This document shows, in pieces, positions 24,304-32,336 of a DNA stretch of 64,000 bases. The position numbers were made by a program, and so were the translations under genes. The DNA is from JAPLCX01 sp964460305 (lineage in GTDB: Bacteria; Auribacterota; Tritonobacteria; UBA1439): assembly GCA_964460305.1 (NCBI GenBank), contig CAYWRA010000002.1, positions 1 through 64,000 on the forward strand. The letters run 5' to 3'. Numbering within the stretch: the first letter of the stretch is position 1; the number at the start of each line of letters is the position of its first letter. Below the pieces are notes generated by a model. The model saw only the letters and a program-made list of their open reading frames with translations. It searched no databases and was not told the origin of the DNA.

Positions 24304-25053
24304 ATGAAGCGATTTTTCAACAATTGGCAGATGTCTTTTGCCTTGGCGCTGATCTCGCTGTCAGTGATCTTCTACCTCATTCACTATGCGATTTTCAGGG
24401 ACGCGCACCATATATTCATATACCTTATTGGAGACATAGCCTTTCTGTTCCTGGACGTGTTGATAGTGATGCTGATCCTCCATCGCCTGCTTGTGTACAG
24501 AGAAAAGCAGTCGATGCTGAAAAAACTAAACATGGTGATAGGATCTTTTTTCAGCGAGGTAGGCACCACACTGCTAAAAGACTCTTCTCAATTCGATCCG
24601 GGGCTAGTCCGTATCGGCCGACAGTTGGTCATAACGAAGGATTGGTCTGACAGGGATTTCGCCCTAGCGCGCAAAAGCGTACGGGGATACGAAAGCGGCA
24701 TTGATAGCCGTAGCGGCGATCTTGGAGAGATGAAGAAGTTATTGGCCGATAAAAAGCAGTTCCTGCTTAATTTATTGGGCAATCCCAACCTGCTCGAACA
24801 CGAATCATTCACGAATCTGCTATGGGCGGTCTTCCATCTTACGGATGAGTTGACGCACCGGGCCGATTTGAAAAGCCTGCCGGATGCGGACTATCGGCAT
24901 TTATCCGGCGACATACAAAGAGCATATCAGCAACTGATTTTACAGTGGTTGGATTACATGCAGCACTTGCAGAAGGATTACCCATATCTTTTTTCTCTGG
25001 CAATCAGGACGAATCCCTTCGACGCCTCCGCCTCCGTCGAAATAAAGGCCTGA
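24304..25053 (+). CDS. Conserved membrane protein of unknown function
   Basis: 249 residues from the ATG at 24304 (AGAGGAG upstream). Two membrane helices (about 10-30 and 42-65) with a basic N-terminus, then a soluble helical cytoplasmic domain of about 170 residues with few cysteines. The first 90 residues, including IGDIAFLFLDVL and KLNMVIGSFFSEVG, look strongly conserved and resemble hypothetical proteins I recall from Desulfobacterota. No enzyme motif is visible. It is alone after the nickel operon, 175 bp away. Confidence 0.75.
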   Translation: MKRFFNNWQMSFALALISLSVIFYLIHYAIFRDAHHIFIYLIGDIAFLFLDVLIVMLILHRLLVYREKQSMLKKLNMVIGSFFSEVGTTLLKDSSQFDPGLVRIGRQLVITKDWSDRDFALARKSVRGYESGIDSRSGDLGEMKKLLADKKQFLLNLLGNPNLLEHESFTNLLWAVFHLTDELTHRADLKSLPDADYRHLSGDIQRAYQQLILQWLDYMQHLQKDYPYLFSLAIRTNPFDASASVEIKA

Positions 25054-25151
25054 GGTGGGGCAAACCTTAAATCATCTGTCAATAGATGAGGTCTGACCCG
25101 AAGGGCGTTACAATCCGCGATTCTTTATTCTTCGTCCATGAATAATCCAGC

Positions 25152-25415
25152 TTAAGCCAAGCCTTCGACTTTTTGGTTAAGTCGGCGAAGCTCATCGTCA
25201 AAACGGAATTCTGCGCGCCGATCATAACCTATTTCACCTTTTCCCAAGCCATATTTTTCCAGCGTTTTCACATCCTCTTCTGGATTTATCGGCTTTGTCC
25301 AGCATTCCCTGAGGGCTTTCACATATTTCTTTTGATACACGGCAATTTTTTCATGCAACTCATTATAAGCCCGCAATCGCGCAGCAGCCTTTTTTAATCT
25401 CTTCTGTTTACTCAC
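25152..25415 (-). CDS. Small basic helical protein, unknown
   Basis: 87 residues from a GTG at 25415 with GGAGA upstream. Lys/Arg-rich, no membrane segment, mostly predicted helix, with EIGYDRRAEFRFDDEL near the end. A normal ribosome-binding site and protein-like composition support it; there are no recognisable motifs. Its stop codon lies inside a recurrent ATGAATAATCCAG motif (25138-25150), so the last residues may come from a repeat. Confidence 0.5.
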   Translation of the reverse strand: MSKQKRLKKAAARLRAYNELHEKIAVYQKKYVKALRECWTKPINPEEDVKTLEKYGLGKGEIGYDRRAEFRFDDELRRLNQKVEGLA

Positions 25416-25540
25416 TTTCTATATCTCCGTATCGTCGCTATTTCTTATAGTTGGGGGTGTCTGTCGCAATCCATCGGCGGGCACATTATCATGTCCTCTG
25501 AGAGCGGGCGGGACCTCCGTTCATAAATAACCCAGGCCAA

Positions 25541-26182
25541 TCACACCCCACGTGTTCCCGGGGACCAGATGTATTTATGCGCCTGTAGTTGGAACCTGGC
25601 CTTCAAATTATCCCGAAGCATCCAGGTGATTATTTCCCTGGGCTCGATGCGGCCGAACGCCGCGCTCAGGAGGATTTCGCACCTTCCTTCAAGCCCTAGG
25701 CTCAAGATCCGGTCTTTTGCCCAGTCATAATCCCCGCGCGAACCGATGACGAACTTGACCTGATCCAGAGCGGTAAGATGACCGGCGTTGCCGAGCAACA
25801 TCTTTTCGCTCTCGCCAGAAGAGGGGCATTTCAGGTCCATTATGCGCACAACCCTTTTATCCAAGACCGAAATGTCCAGAGAGCCGTTGGTCTCGACGAG
25901 CACGGTGTGCCCCCTCTCGCAAAGGAGCCTCGCCAGCTCCGGCGTCTCCCGCTGCAGAAGGGGCTCTCCGCCAGTGATCTCTATGAGATGAGCGCGCATC
26001 TCCCCCACCCGCCCGAGAACGTCGCCGAGTTCCATGTCCCGGCCGTTCTCCCAGGCGTCAGGCGTGTCACAATAAGAGCAGCGCAGGTTACATCCCGCGA
26101 GCCGGATAAATACACAGGGGAGACCGACGTACGTCGATTCCCCCTGGATGCTCTTGAATATCTCTTTGATTTTGAGGCTCAT
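25541..26182 (-). CDS. queE: 7-carboxy-7-deazaguanine synthase QueE
   Basis: 213 residues. The N-terminus reads FKSIQGESTYVGLPCVFIRL, then the radical-SAM cluster CNLRCSYC and EITGGEPLLQ. The enzyme converts 6-carboxytetrahydropterin to the deazaguanine precursor of queuosine and archaeosine. Length is that of the compact QueE type. No queC, queD or queF gene is in the window, so the pathway must be completed elsewhere. A preQ1 riboswitch was looked for upstream and not seen. Confidence 0.92.
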   Translation of the reverse strand: MSLKIKEIFKSIQGESTYVGLPCVFIRLAGCNLRCSYCDTPDAWENGRDMELGDVLGRVGEMRAHLIEITGGEPLLQRETPELARLLCERGHTVLVETNGSLDISVLDKRVVRIMDLKCPSSGESEKMLLGNAGHLTALDQVKFVIGSRGDYDWAKDRILSLGLEGRCEILLSAAFGRIEPREIITWMLRDNLKARFQLQAHKYIWSPGTRGV

Positions 26183-26371
26183 TAGCCCGATCTATTCACC
26201 AAGGGACGAAAGACCAAGTCGGCGAATGGGAGAGACGGTGAAGGGGCGATTTTGAATCTCCAGAGTCGCCCCCGAAGGGGTCCCTTCGGGACGACTCGCC
26301 CATTCCCCGATTCACCGGTTCGTATAGCGGTTAGGGAATCACCCGGCCCGCTATCCCGCGCCACGATTTCC
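26183..26371. repeat. Repeat fragments upstream of queE
   Basis: Begins with an R1 end (AGCCCGATCTATTCACC) and contains a palindrome CCCCGAAGGGGTCCCTTCGGG-like near 26268-26290. Nothing coding is supported. Confidence 0.5.
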
Positions 26372-27478
26372 CTACTCGCGGCTTCGTCGATAACCCGCCC
26401 GCTTCGCCTCTTCCTCCGTCGCGAAATAGCGGCGTGATCCCGGAGGGACCTTGTTGTAATACGCCCCGCCGGGGACGTGGTAGATCATGCTCTTCTGGTC
26501 GCCGACGATCTTCCCACTCCGTCCGGGCTGGGCTGCGTAATCCGGATATGCATTCTGTCCGAGGGTTTTCACGGTATAGTCCTTACCGTCGCTCTCAACG
26601 AGAATCGTTCCATTGACGTCCGTCCTGTATACCTTCACCCCCTGCCTGCGGAGCTTACCCTCCGCATCGGGGGCATAGCCGGTCTCTTTGGTTCCACAGC
26701 TTATGACCGCCACCCTCGGCGCCACCGCGCGCAAGAACGTGGGTGAGGACGAGGTGCTGCTTCCGTGGTGACCAACTTTTAGTATCGTACTCTTTATACT
26801 CAGATTCCTTCTCATGATCGCCTTTTCAACCTCGACCTCCGCGTCACCAGTGAGCATGAAGCTTACGTTTCCGTAGACCAGCCTGCTCACAATCGAGCAA
26901 TTATTGGGGTTCTTCGGGAGCGGATCCGTCGGACTGAGGATGGAAAGCGTCACGCCGTCATATCGGTACACCTGGCCGGCCCTCCCGAGCGCATATTTGA
27001 TCTTCGGCCGCGACTTGACGGCCTCCAGGAACTTCTGGTACGTCACGCTGGTGTACGGCTTGCCCGAATCGAGCACCATCTTGACCGGGATGCGGGATAT
27101 CACCGCAGCCAATCCCCCCACATGGTCGGAATGTGGGTGAGTCGCTATCACAAGGTCGATTTCCTTGACTCCCGCCTTTTTGATGTAGTCCACCACGTCG
27201 TCCGCGACGTCCCAGTATCCAGCATCGATGAGGATCGTGTGGCCGCCCGGCGTCTGGATGAGACACGAGTCGCCGTGCCCGACGTCGATGAAATGCGCCC
27301 TCAGAAGATCGTTCGCCTTCGGCGTTTCCGCGGGGGTATGCACTGTCGCCGTTGCCACAGGTTGCGCGGGAGTGGCGCCGGGGGAGGGCTGTGGAGTAGC
27401 CGCAGATGAGGCGTTCAGTAGAAGCCCGATGAGCAAGAGGGGGGCGAGGAAAGACATCTTTCTATAACATGCACTCAT
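26372..27478 (-). CDS. Exported MBL-fold hydrolase (ComEC-like) with sunset-type C-terminal domain
   Basis: 368 residues from the ATG at 27478. An N-terminal hydrophobic signal is followed by a Pro/Thr-rich spacer. The metallo-beta-lactamase fold starts at FIDVGHGDSCLI with metal motifs THPHSDHVGG, TGDAE and GHHGSSTSSS, as in the secreted ComEC-type domain, so a phosphodiester or similar bond is the probable substrate. The last 40 residues (IYHVPGGAYYNK, YFATEEEAKRAGYR) match the small sunset domain often attached to exported nucleases, here without its usual Cys. Nuclease activity is inferred, not seen. Confidence 0.8.
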   Translation of the reverse strand: MSACYRKMSFLAPLLLIGLLLNASSAATPQPSPGATPAQPVATATVHTPAETPKANDLLRAHFIDVGHGDSCLIQTPGGHTILIDAGYWDVADDVVDYIKKAGVKEIDLVIATHPHSDHVGGLAAVISRIPVKMVLDSGKPYTSVTYQKFLEAVKSRPKIKYALGRAGQVYRYDGVTLSILSPTDPLPKNPNNCSIVSRLVYGNVSFMLTGDAEVEVEKAIMRRNLSIKSTILKVGHHGSSTSSSPTFLRAVAPRVAVISCGTKETGYAPDAEGKLRRQGVKVYRTDVNGTILVESDGKDYTVKTLGQNAYPDYAAQPGRSGKIVGDQKSMIYHVPGGAYYNKVPPGSRRYFATEEEAKRAGYRRSRE

Positions 27479-28265
27479 GACGGCAGTCGATCTCCGAAGG
27501 TGGGATTGTATCATAGCCTTCCACAACAGAGGAAGGCAGGATACGGGAATCCACCCGGAGAGTGGGAAAATAGTGATGTTTACCACAGATTAACGCAGAT
27601 GGATAAACGGACGACAGGGAGCACAGCGACACTGGTTCTCACGAAGAGTAAAAGAGGGAAAGAGAAGAGCATAAATTCTTGCCCTCTTTTACTCTGTGTG
27701 AAAAATTGCACGGAGGATCAGGACAATCAGGTGCTCAAGAACCTCCCCCGAAGGGGCCCCTTCGGGGTGCGCAAATCTCGTGTAATCTCGTGGTTTCAAA
27801 TTGAACAGTCCCGATTTGTAGCTGAAAACCAGCGACAAGAAACTGTTGTTGCTGCTTTAACCCCGCACCGACTAGTCTGGTGCGGAATGTTGGCAGTTTT
27901 GCATAACTATTTACGCTACAGTAAGTATTTATCGGCCGATCAAAGTTGATGAATAGATCAGGTTAACAGCCTTTGTGGTGAGGCTCGGCGTGAGATGCTT
28001 CGTCGTCCCACACAACGGGACTCCTCGCAATGACATGTGCAACATCTTCTGCTCCCCGTGATGCCTTTTTTCTCTTTTACTCTTTGTAAAGACAGGGGGT
28101 TCTTATAATCTGCGTTCATCCTCGGCAAATAACTTCTTCTCTGTGAATTCTCTCCATGCTCTCCGTGCCTCCGTGGTGAAATATGGAAGCCACAGTTCCC
28201 GTCCGCAAGAAACCGTTTTTGCCGCCCCAGCGGCCTTTGTGTTACAATCGCCGACAGGCAATGGA
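27479..28265. other. Long intergenic region made of repeat families
   Basis: Contains phrases such as CCACAGATTAACGCAGATGG, TTTTACTCTGTGTGAAAAA and CTCTCCGTGCCTCCGTGGTG, a GC palindrome (27745-27772), half of an R4 element near 27720-27742 and a full R1 copy. An open plus-strand frame (27500-27949) crosses several of these repeats and is not a gene. Confidence 0.6.
27859..27966 (-). repeat. R1 dispersed palindromic repeat, full copy
   Basis: Inverted orientation, starts with AACCCCGCACCGACTAGTC and ends GATGAATAGATCAGGTT. Close to the copies at 949 and 51735. Confidence 0.85.
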
Positions 28266-29225
28266 ATGGTCATGACAACGCAAAAGAAACGGAGGATGGT
28301 TTTCGGGCCGGTGCCATCGCGCAGGTTGGGTTTTTCCCTGGGCGTGGATCTGGTCCCTTTCAAAACCTGCCCGCTTGATTGCATCTACTGCCAGCTCGGG
28401 CGGACGACCGACAGGACGGTCAGGCGGAAGAAATACGTTCCCTCCGGGGAGATACTGAGGCAGCTCAGGGCCGCGTTGAAACAAGGCGGGAGGATCGACT
28501 GGATCACCCTATCCGGATCGGGAGAGCCGACGTTGCATTCGGAGATAGGAAAGATCATCCGGGAAATAAAAAAAATGACCCCCATCCCCGTTGCCGTGCT
28601 CACGAGCGGCACGCTCCTGCATAACGCCTCCGTTAAGGCCGCGCTGAGCAACGCGGACCTGGTGGTCCCCGACCTCGACGCCGGCTCGGCGAGGGTATTC
28701 CGAAAGATCAACAGGCCCCATCCCTCACTTGCCTTCGCTGCGATGGTGTCAGGCATCAAGGACTTCGTCTCTCATTTTCAGGGGAGGGTATGGCTTGAAG
28801 TGGTGCTGGTGAAAGGCGTCAACGATACGCCGGCCGAGCTGAGGAGGATAGGCGCGCTCGCAAGCTCGATACGGCCCGAGCGCGTGCAGTTGAACACCGT
28901 CGTGCGCCCACCGGCGGAGAAAGAAGCGCAACCGCTCACCGCGAGTGAAATGCGGCATGCGCGGGCCTCCATGGCGAAAATCCTCGACGGAATTCCGATC
29001 GATATCGTTTCCCAAGCCCAGGGCGCCAGGACGCGGCATCCCATCGGCGACATCGAGGAGAGAATCATTTCCTGGCTCAAGAGGCGGCCGGCAACCGTCC
29101 ACGATCTCGCCGCCGGAACGGGCACGGCCAGGGGCGAGATCGCGAAGCGCATCGCGCGCTTGGTGCGGACGGGAAAGGCGAGAGAGACTCGCTTCGGTGG
29201 AACAACCTACTACACAGCACCTTGA
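28266..29225 (+). CDS. Radical SAM protein of the COG0731 type with C-terminal winged helix
   Basis: 319 residues from the ATG at 28266; a second ATG is at 28272. The N-terminus FGPVPSRRLGFSLGVDL is followed by CPLDCIYCQ (C-x3-C-x2-C), LSGSGEPTLH and a barrel. From about residue 250 a helix-turn-helix-like domain follows (TVHDLAAGTGTARGEIAKRI). The family is related to wyosine-type TYW1 proteins but its substrate in bacteria is unknown. No partner gene flanks it. Confidence 0.85.
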   Translation: MVMTTQKKRRMVFGPVPSRRLGFSLGVDLVPFKTCPLDCIYCQLGRTTDRTVRRKKYVPSGEILRQLRAALKQGGRIDWITLSGSGEPTLHSEIGKIIREIKKMTPIPVAVLTSGTLLHNASVKAALSNADLVVPDLDAGSARVFRKINRPHPSLAFAAMVSGIKDFVSHFQGRVWLEVVLVKGVNDTPAELRRIGALASSIRPERVQLNTVVRPPAEKEAQPLTASEMRHARASMAKILDGIPIDIVSQAQGARTRHPIGDIEERIISWLKRRPATVHDLAAGTGTARGEIAKRIARLVRTGKARETRFGGTTYYTAP

Positions 29226-29242
29226 ACCGCTTCGGGCAGCGG

Positions 29243-29941
29243 TTACTTCAGCACTTCCTCAAACGATGCGAAGGCCTCGATGACTCCCTTCTCGTCCTTC
29301 GCATTGCAGAGCGCGACCCGCATCTCAAGATTTCTCAGGAGACGGCTTAGGCGGGCGAGGAGCTGGAGATGCAGATCGAGTTTCGGCGTGCAAAGCAACA
29401 CCACCACATGGGTAAGCTTACCGTCAAAAGACTCGAAGTCGATGCCCCTCCATGACAAACCCATCACGAGTCGGGGCTTCTTGATGATTCCGGCGAGCGG
29501 TTCCCTCGGATGCGGGATGGCCACGCCATCCGCAAGGGCGGTGCTGCACATGCGCTCCCTCTCGATGATGTCGTTCCTGATCTTCTTCCTATAAGTGCGG
29601 TCCACTCCGCCATGCTCGATCAGGAGATCGATGAGCTCATCGATGACGGCCATTTTGCTCCTCCCGACGATCTTTTTCTTGATGCACTTCGGGTCGAGGA
29701 GCGGATGGATTGCGATGATGTGCTCGCCGTAGTCTTTCTCCAGTGTGTTCAATTGATTGAGGTTAAAATCTTTTATCCCGCGGTGTAGCCAATCCCTGAT
29801 CTCCGAAGTCTTGACCAAAAGCCTTCCGTCCTTGTCCTCCTTTGCATACCCCTTTTCCACGAGAAGGCTCACCGCTTTCGGACTCATATTGAGAAACTTC
29901 GCAGCTTCTTTAAGCGTCATGAATTCGCCAGGCATAAGCAC
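29243..29941 (-). CDS. Helix-turn-helix plus PTS EIIA (nitrogen/fructose-type) fusion
   Basis: 232 residues. Residues 5-55 form an excisionase/MerR-type HTH (LKEAAKFLNMSPKAVSLLVEKG). Residues 85-230 are a PTS EIIA type-2 domain with the phosphorylatable His in GVAIPHPR. Such fusions occur in deep-branching and PVC genomes and probably sense phosphorylation by HPr or PTS-Ntr. No EI, HPr or EIIBC genes are in the window, so this is a regulatory EIIA rather than a sugar transporter. Convergent with the radical SAM gene, 17 bp apart. Confidence 0.85.
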   Translation of the reverse strand: MLMPGEFMTLKEAAKFLNMSPKAVSLLVEKGYAKEDKDGRLLVKTSEIRDWLHRGIKDFNLNQLNTLEKDYGEHIIAIHPLLDPKCIKKKIVGRSKMAVIDELIDLLIEHGGVDRTYRKKIRNDIIERERMCSTALADGVAIPHPREPLAGIIKKPRLVMGLSWRGIDFESFDGKLTHVVVLLCTPKLDLHLQLLARLSRLLRNLEMRVALCNAKDEKGVIEAFASFEEVLK

Positions 29942-29944
29942 TCC

Positions 29945-30072
29945 TTATAAATGACAAATCCCAAATTCCGGACCCCAAACGACAAACAACAAAACGTCAC
30001 TGATTACGACTGACACAGCTACCCCGGCGCTTTGTCATTTGAAATTTGGTATTTAGTATGTGTCATTTGGAA
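29945..30072. repeat. R5 ATTTGTC-type low-complexity repeat, diverged
   Basis: Inverted half-repeats AATGACAAATCC...GTCATTTGAAATTTGG enclosing a central segment. The same family is more regular at 34814, 44799, 50018, 52421 and 56690. Confidence 0.55.
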
Positions 30073-30435
30073 TCAGTGTTTTTCCTCCAACACCTCAACC
30101 CACGTCACCGTGGGAAATTCCTCCCCAGCCGCCAGGCGATGATCGATCTCCATCCGCATCCCCGGACGCAACTCTTCGATTCGCAACGGGCGCATACCCC
30201 GAAAAACCAGCGTCGCGTCATCATCGAGGTGAAACGCGCCGACGGCGCCCGACGACTTTTCGATCGTGCAGATCCGCTTTTCTCGATCGATCGAAAGAAG
30301 CGTGCCCGTGCACGTCTTCATTGCCGCCGATCGGCCTTGATCCTGGCCCGAGTAGAGAACAACTGCAGGAAAGGTCAGAAACAGCAACGCACCCATCTCC
30401 ACGGGGAGGCGCCAACGGCCGGGAATTATCCTCAT
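30073..30435 (-). CDS. Small exported protein, OB-like, unknown
   Basis: 120 residues from the ATG at 30435, which overlaps the dksA/traR stop by 4 bp. One N-terminal hydrophobic segment (signal or anchor) is followed by a beta-rich domain with TCTGTLLSIDREKRICTIE and FHLDDDATLVFRG, a pattern seen in small OB-fold proteins that end in EVLEEKH. No enzyme motif. It forms an operon with the zinc-finger gene upstream. Confidence 0.6.
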   Translation of the reverse strand: MRIIPGRWRLPVEMGALLFLTFPAVVLYSGQDQGRSAAMKTCTGTLLSIDREKRICTIEKSSGAVGAFHLDDDATLVFRGMRPLRIEELRPGMRMEIDHRLAAGEEFPTVTWVEVLEEKH

Positions 30436-30809
30436 GCCTTGTTTTTTTCCTGGCGCTCCTTGCACAGCAGGCACAACTTCGCATAGGGAACCGCATCGAG
30501 GCGGGCTTCGTCTATCGGATGATCGCACTGCTCACAGTTACCATACTCGCCACTGTCTATTTTTGCAAGCGCTGCGTCGACGTCATTGAGCGCGCTTTGC
30601 TCGCGCGACGCGAGGGAGAGCGCGAATTCACGATCGTATGAATCGGATGCCAAGTCCGCAAGGTGGATTGCGTAACCGGAGAGATCCCCAGATTGGTCCT
30701 TGAGCGACTGGCTGAGCGTCCCCTTCTGCAGCGCGGTGACCTCGCCCACGATTTTTTCCCTGAGCGCCAGCAGTTGATGCCTCATCTCACTAATCTTCTG
30801 AGCATCCAT
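30432..30809 (-). CDS. DksA/TraR-family zinc-finger protein
   Basis: 125 residues. N-terminal coiled coil (about 1-60) and a C-terminal C4 zinc finger (CEQC ... CLLC) with preceding AKIDSGEYG, the family signature. Full DksA carries an acidic coiled-coil tip (DxxDxA) that acts on RNA polymerase; here ASDSYDREFA sits at that place, so the match is partial. Likely an RNA polymerase-binding regulator of the short type. Leads a two-gene operon. Confidence 0.85.
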   Translation of the reverse strand: MDAQKISEMRHQLLALREKIVGEVTALQKGTLSQSLKDQSGDLSGYAIHLADLASDSYDREFALSLASREQSALNDVDAALAKIDSGEYGNCEQCDHPIDEARLDAVPYAKLCLLCKERQEKNKA

Positions 30810-30902
30810 ATCAGCGTACCGCCCCCCCTACAATACGTGCACTCTTGTTTACATAATAGCACTACTTCCGGCTGAAAGCAAATTGTTTTCGGTCTTCGTT
30901 AT

Positions 30903-30959
30903 GCACCTGATTCTTCTGATTTTATCCGATAGCCGGGGATAATCGGGTAAATCAGGCGC
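30903..30959. repeat. R4 imperfect palindrome
   Basis: GCACCTGATT at the left and AATCAGGCGC-like sequence at the right, as at 1058 and 39344. Located between divergent transcription units. Confidence 0.6.
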
Positions 30960-31045
30960 CGAAATGGAACCCCTTCCCGATTTTCTTCTTGCATCTATCC
31001 GATCGCAGAATATAATAGGCCTGTGAACGGCCGTGAGACCGCGTT

Positions 31046-32074
31046 ATGATTTCAATGAGCGAGAGAGAGAAACGGGTTGCGATCGTCTATAACGCGTTTC
31101 ACCCCCATAATCCGCACGGGGAATGCGACGACGACTCATCGGAGAACATCATCAACGACGTCCTGCGCGTCAGGGATATCCTCGTGAAACTGGGATACCA
31201 CGTCTCGTGCGTTCCCTTCCTCCGCAGCGCCGGCAACTTCCTCACCAGGCTCACCGCCTCACGCCCGGATTTGGCATTCAACCTGTGCGAGGGCGCGATG
31301 GGGGACAGCCGCCACGAGATGAGCGTTTGCTCTCTCATCCACCTGAGCGGTGTGCCCCATACCGGATGCGGACCGCTCACGCTGGGAATCGCCCTCGATA
31401 AAGGCCTCACCAAAAAACTACTAATCGCCGACGGCATCCCCACGCCACCCTCATTCGTATGCGGCGAGAACGCCCCGAGGAACCTTCCCCGCGGTATGCG
31501 CTATCCCCTGTTCGTCAAACCGCTCAGAGAGGATGCGAGTCTCGGAATATCCAGGAATGCCTTCGTGACGGATAGGCCCGGGCTGGAGGAGCGCTGCGGG
31601 TTCATCGCCAGGCGGTACCGTCAGCCGGCCCTCGTCGAGGCGTACATCGATGGGCGGGAGCTCAACGTCTCGCTCATCGGCAATCAGAGACCGATCGTCC
31701 TGCCCATCTCCGAAATCGACATGAGCCGGATACCCGAAGGAATGCCGCGCGTGTGCGACTACCGCGCAAAGTGGGTGCCGGAGAGCGAGGAGTATGCCAC
31801 AACCGTTCCCTTGTGCCCGGCCCCCCTGACGCGCGCGATCGAGCGCACGGTAAAAGAAACCGCCCTCGCATGCTATCGGCTCCTCTCCTGCCGCGGCTAT
31901 GCGCGGGTAGACATCCGCCTGAGCCCGGAGAACGTGCCGTTCGTGCTCGAGGTCAACCCGAATCCATGCATCGGGCTCGACTCCGGCATCGTGCGCTCCG
32001 CTGCGGCCGCCGGCATCTCCTATCCAGAACTCATCCAGAGGATCGCCGGCCTGGCGCTCGACGGCGAAGCATAA
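31046..32074 (+). CDS. ATP-grasp ligase related to D-alanine--D-alanine ligase
   Basis: 342 residues. N-terminal domain with the conserved NLCEGAMGDSRHE and SGVPHTGCGPL segments, then ATP-grasp blocks FVKPLREDASLGIS, EAYIDGRELNVS, and a metal/phosphate loop ending EVNPNPCIGLDSG. These match the Ddl superfamily, but the sequence is diverged from classical Ddl, so the amino acid substrates are uncertain. A second ATG at 31055 is a possible start. It precedes the aro genes but is 262 bp from aroA, so co-transcription is doubtful. Confidence 0.85.
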   Translation: MISMSEREKRVAIVYNAFHPHNPHGECDDDSSENIINDVLRVRDILVKLGYHVSCVPFLRSAGNFLTRLTASRPDLAFNLCEGAMGDSRHEMSVCSLIHLSGVPHTGCGPLTLGIALDKGLTKKLLIADGIPTPPSFVCGENAPRNLPRGMRYPLFVKPLREDASLGISRNAFVTDRPGLEERCGFIARRYRQPALVEAYIDGRELNVSLIGNQRPIVLPISEIDMSRIPEGMPRVCDYRAKWVPESEEYATTVPLCPAPLTRAIERTVKETALACYRLLSCRGYARVDIRLSPENVPFVLEVNPNPCIGLDSGIVRSAAAAGISYPELIQRIAGLALDGEA

Positions 32075-32336
32075 CCCGCCGCGGGGAGGCGAAAATCCCG
32101 GTGAAATCCCAAATCCCCCGCCCGCCTCGCAAGCGAGAGCGCTGCGGGCAGGCCCGACTACGCCAAGGCTCCGTCCGGCAGGCAAACCCCAAATCCCAAA
32201 GGCGTAGGGCGTGGGGCGCGACAACAGGTTTTCCATTCTCTTTTCCCCCCCGTGATGATATATTTACCGCTGAAATCCGCTCTTGCGCAACGTGCGGAGA
32301 GCGGCGAATCTTCCAACTTGTACTCGGTCAATACCC
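32075..32336. other. Intergenic with GC-rich repeat
   Basis: Contains a CCCAAATCCC phrase and a pyrimidine/GC-rich stretch (CCGCCTCGCAAGCGAG) of the type seen at 49958 and 38025. No coding character. Confidence 0.4.

Noticed and set aside
27500..27949. 149-codon plus-strand open frame
   Set aside because: It is made of three different repeat phrases plus an R1 copy; the same C-terminal peptide (LRYSKYLSADQS) appears wherever R1 is translated in that frame (42007-42237 and 50540-50743 on the minus strand), so it is repeat-derived.
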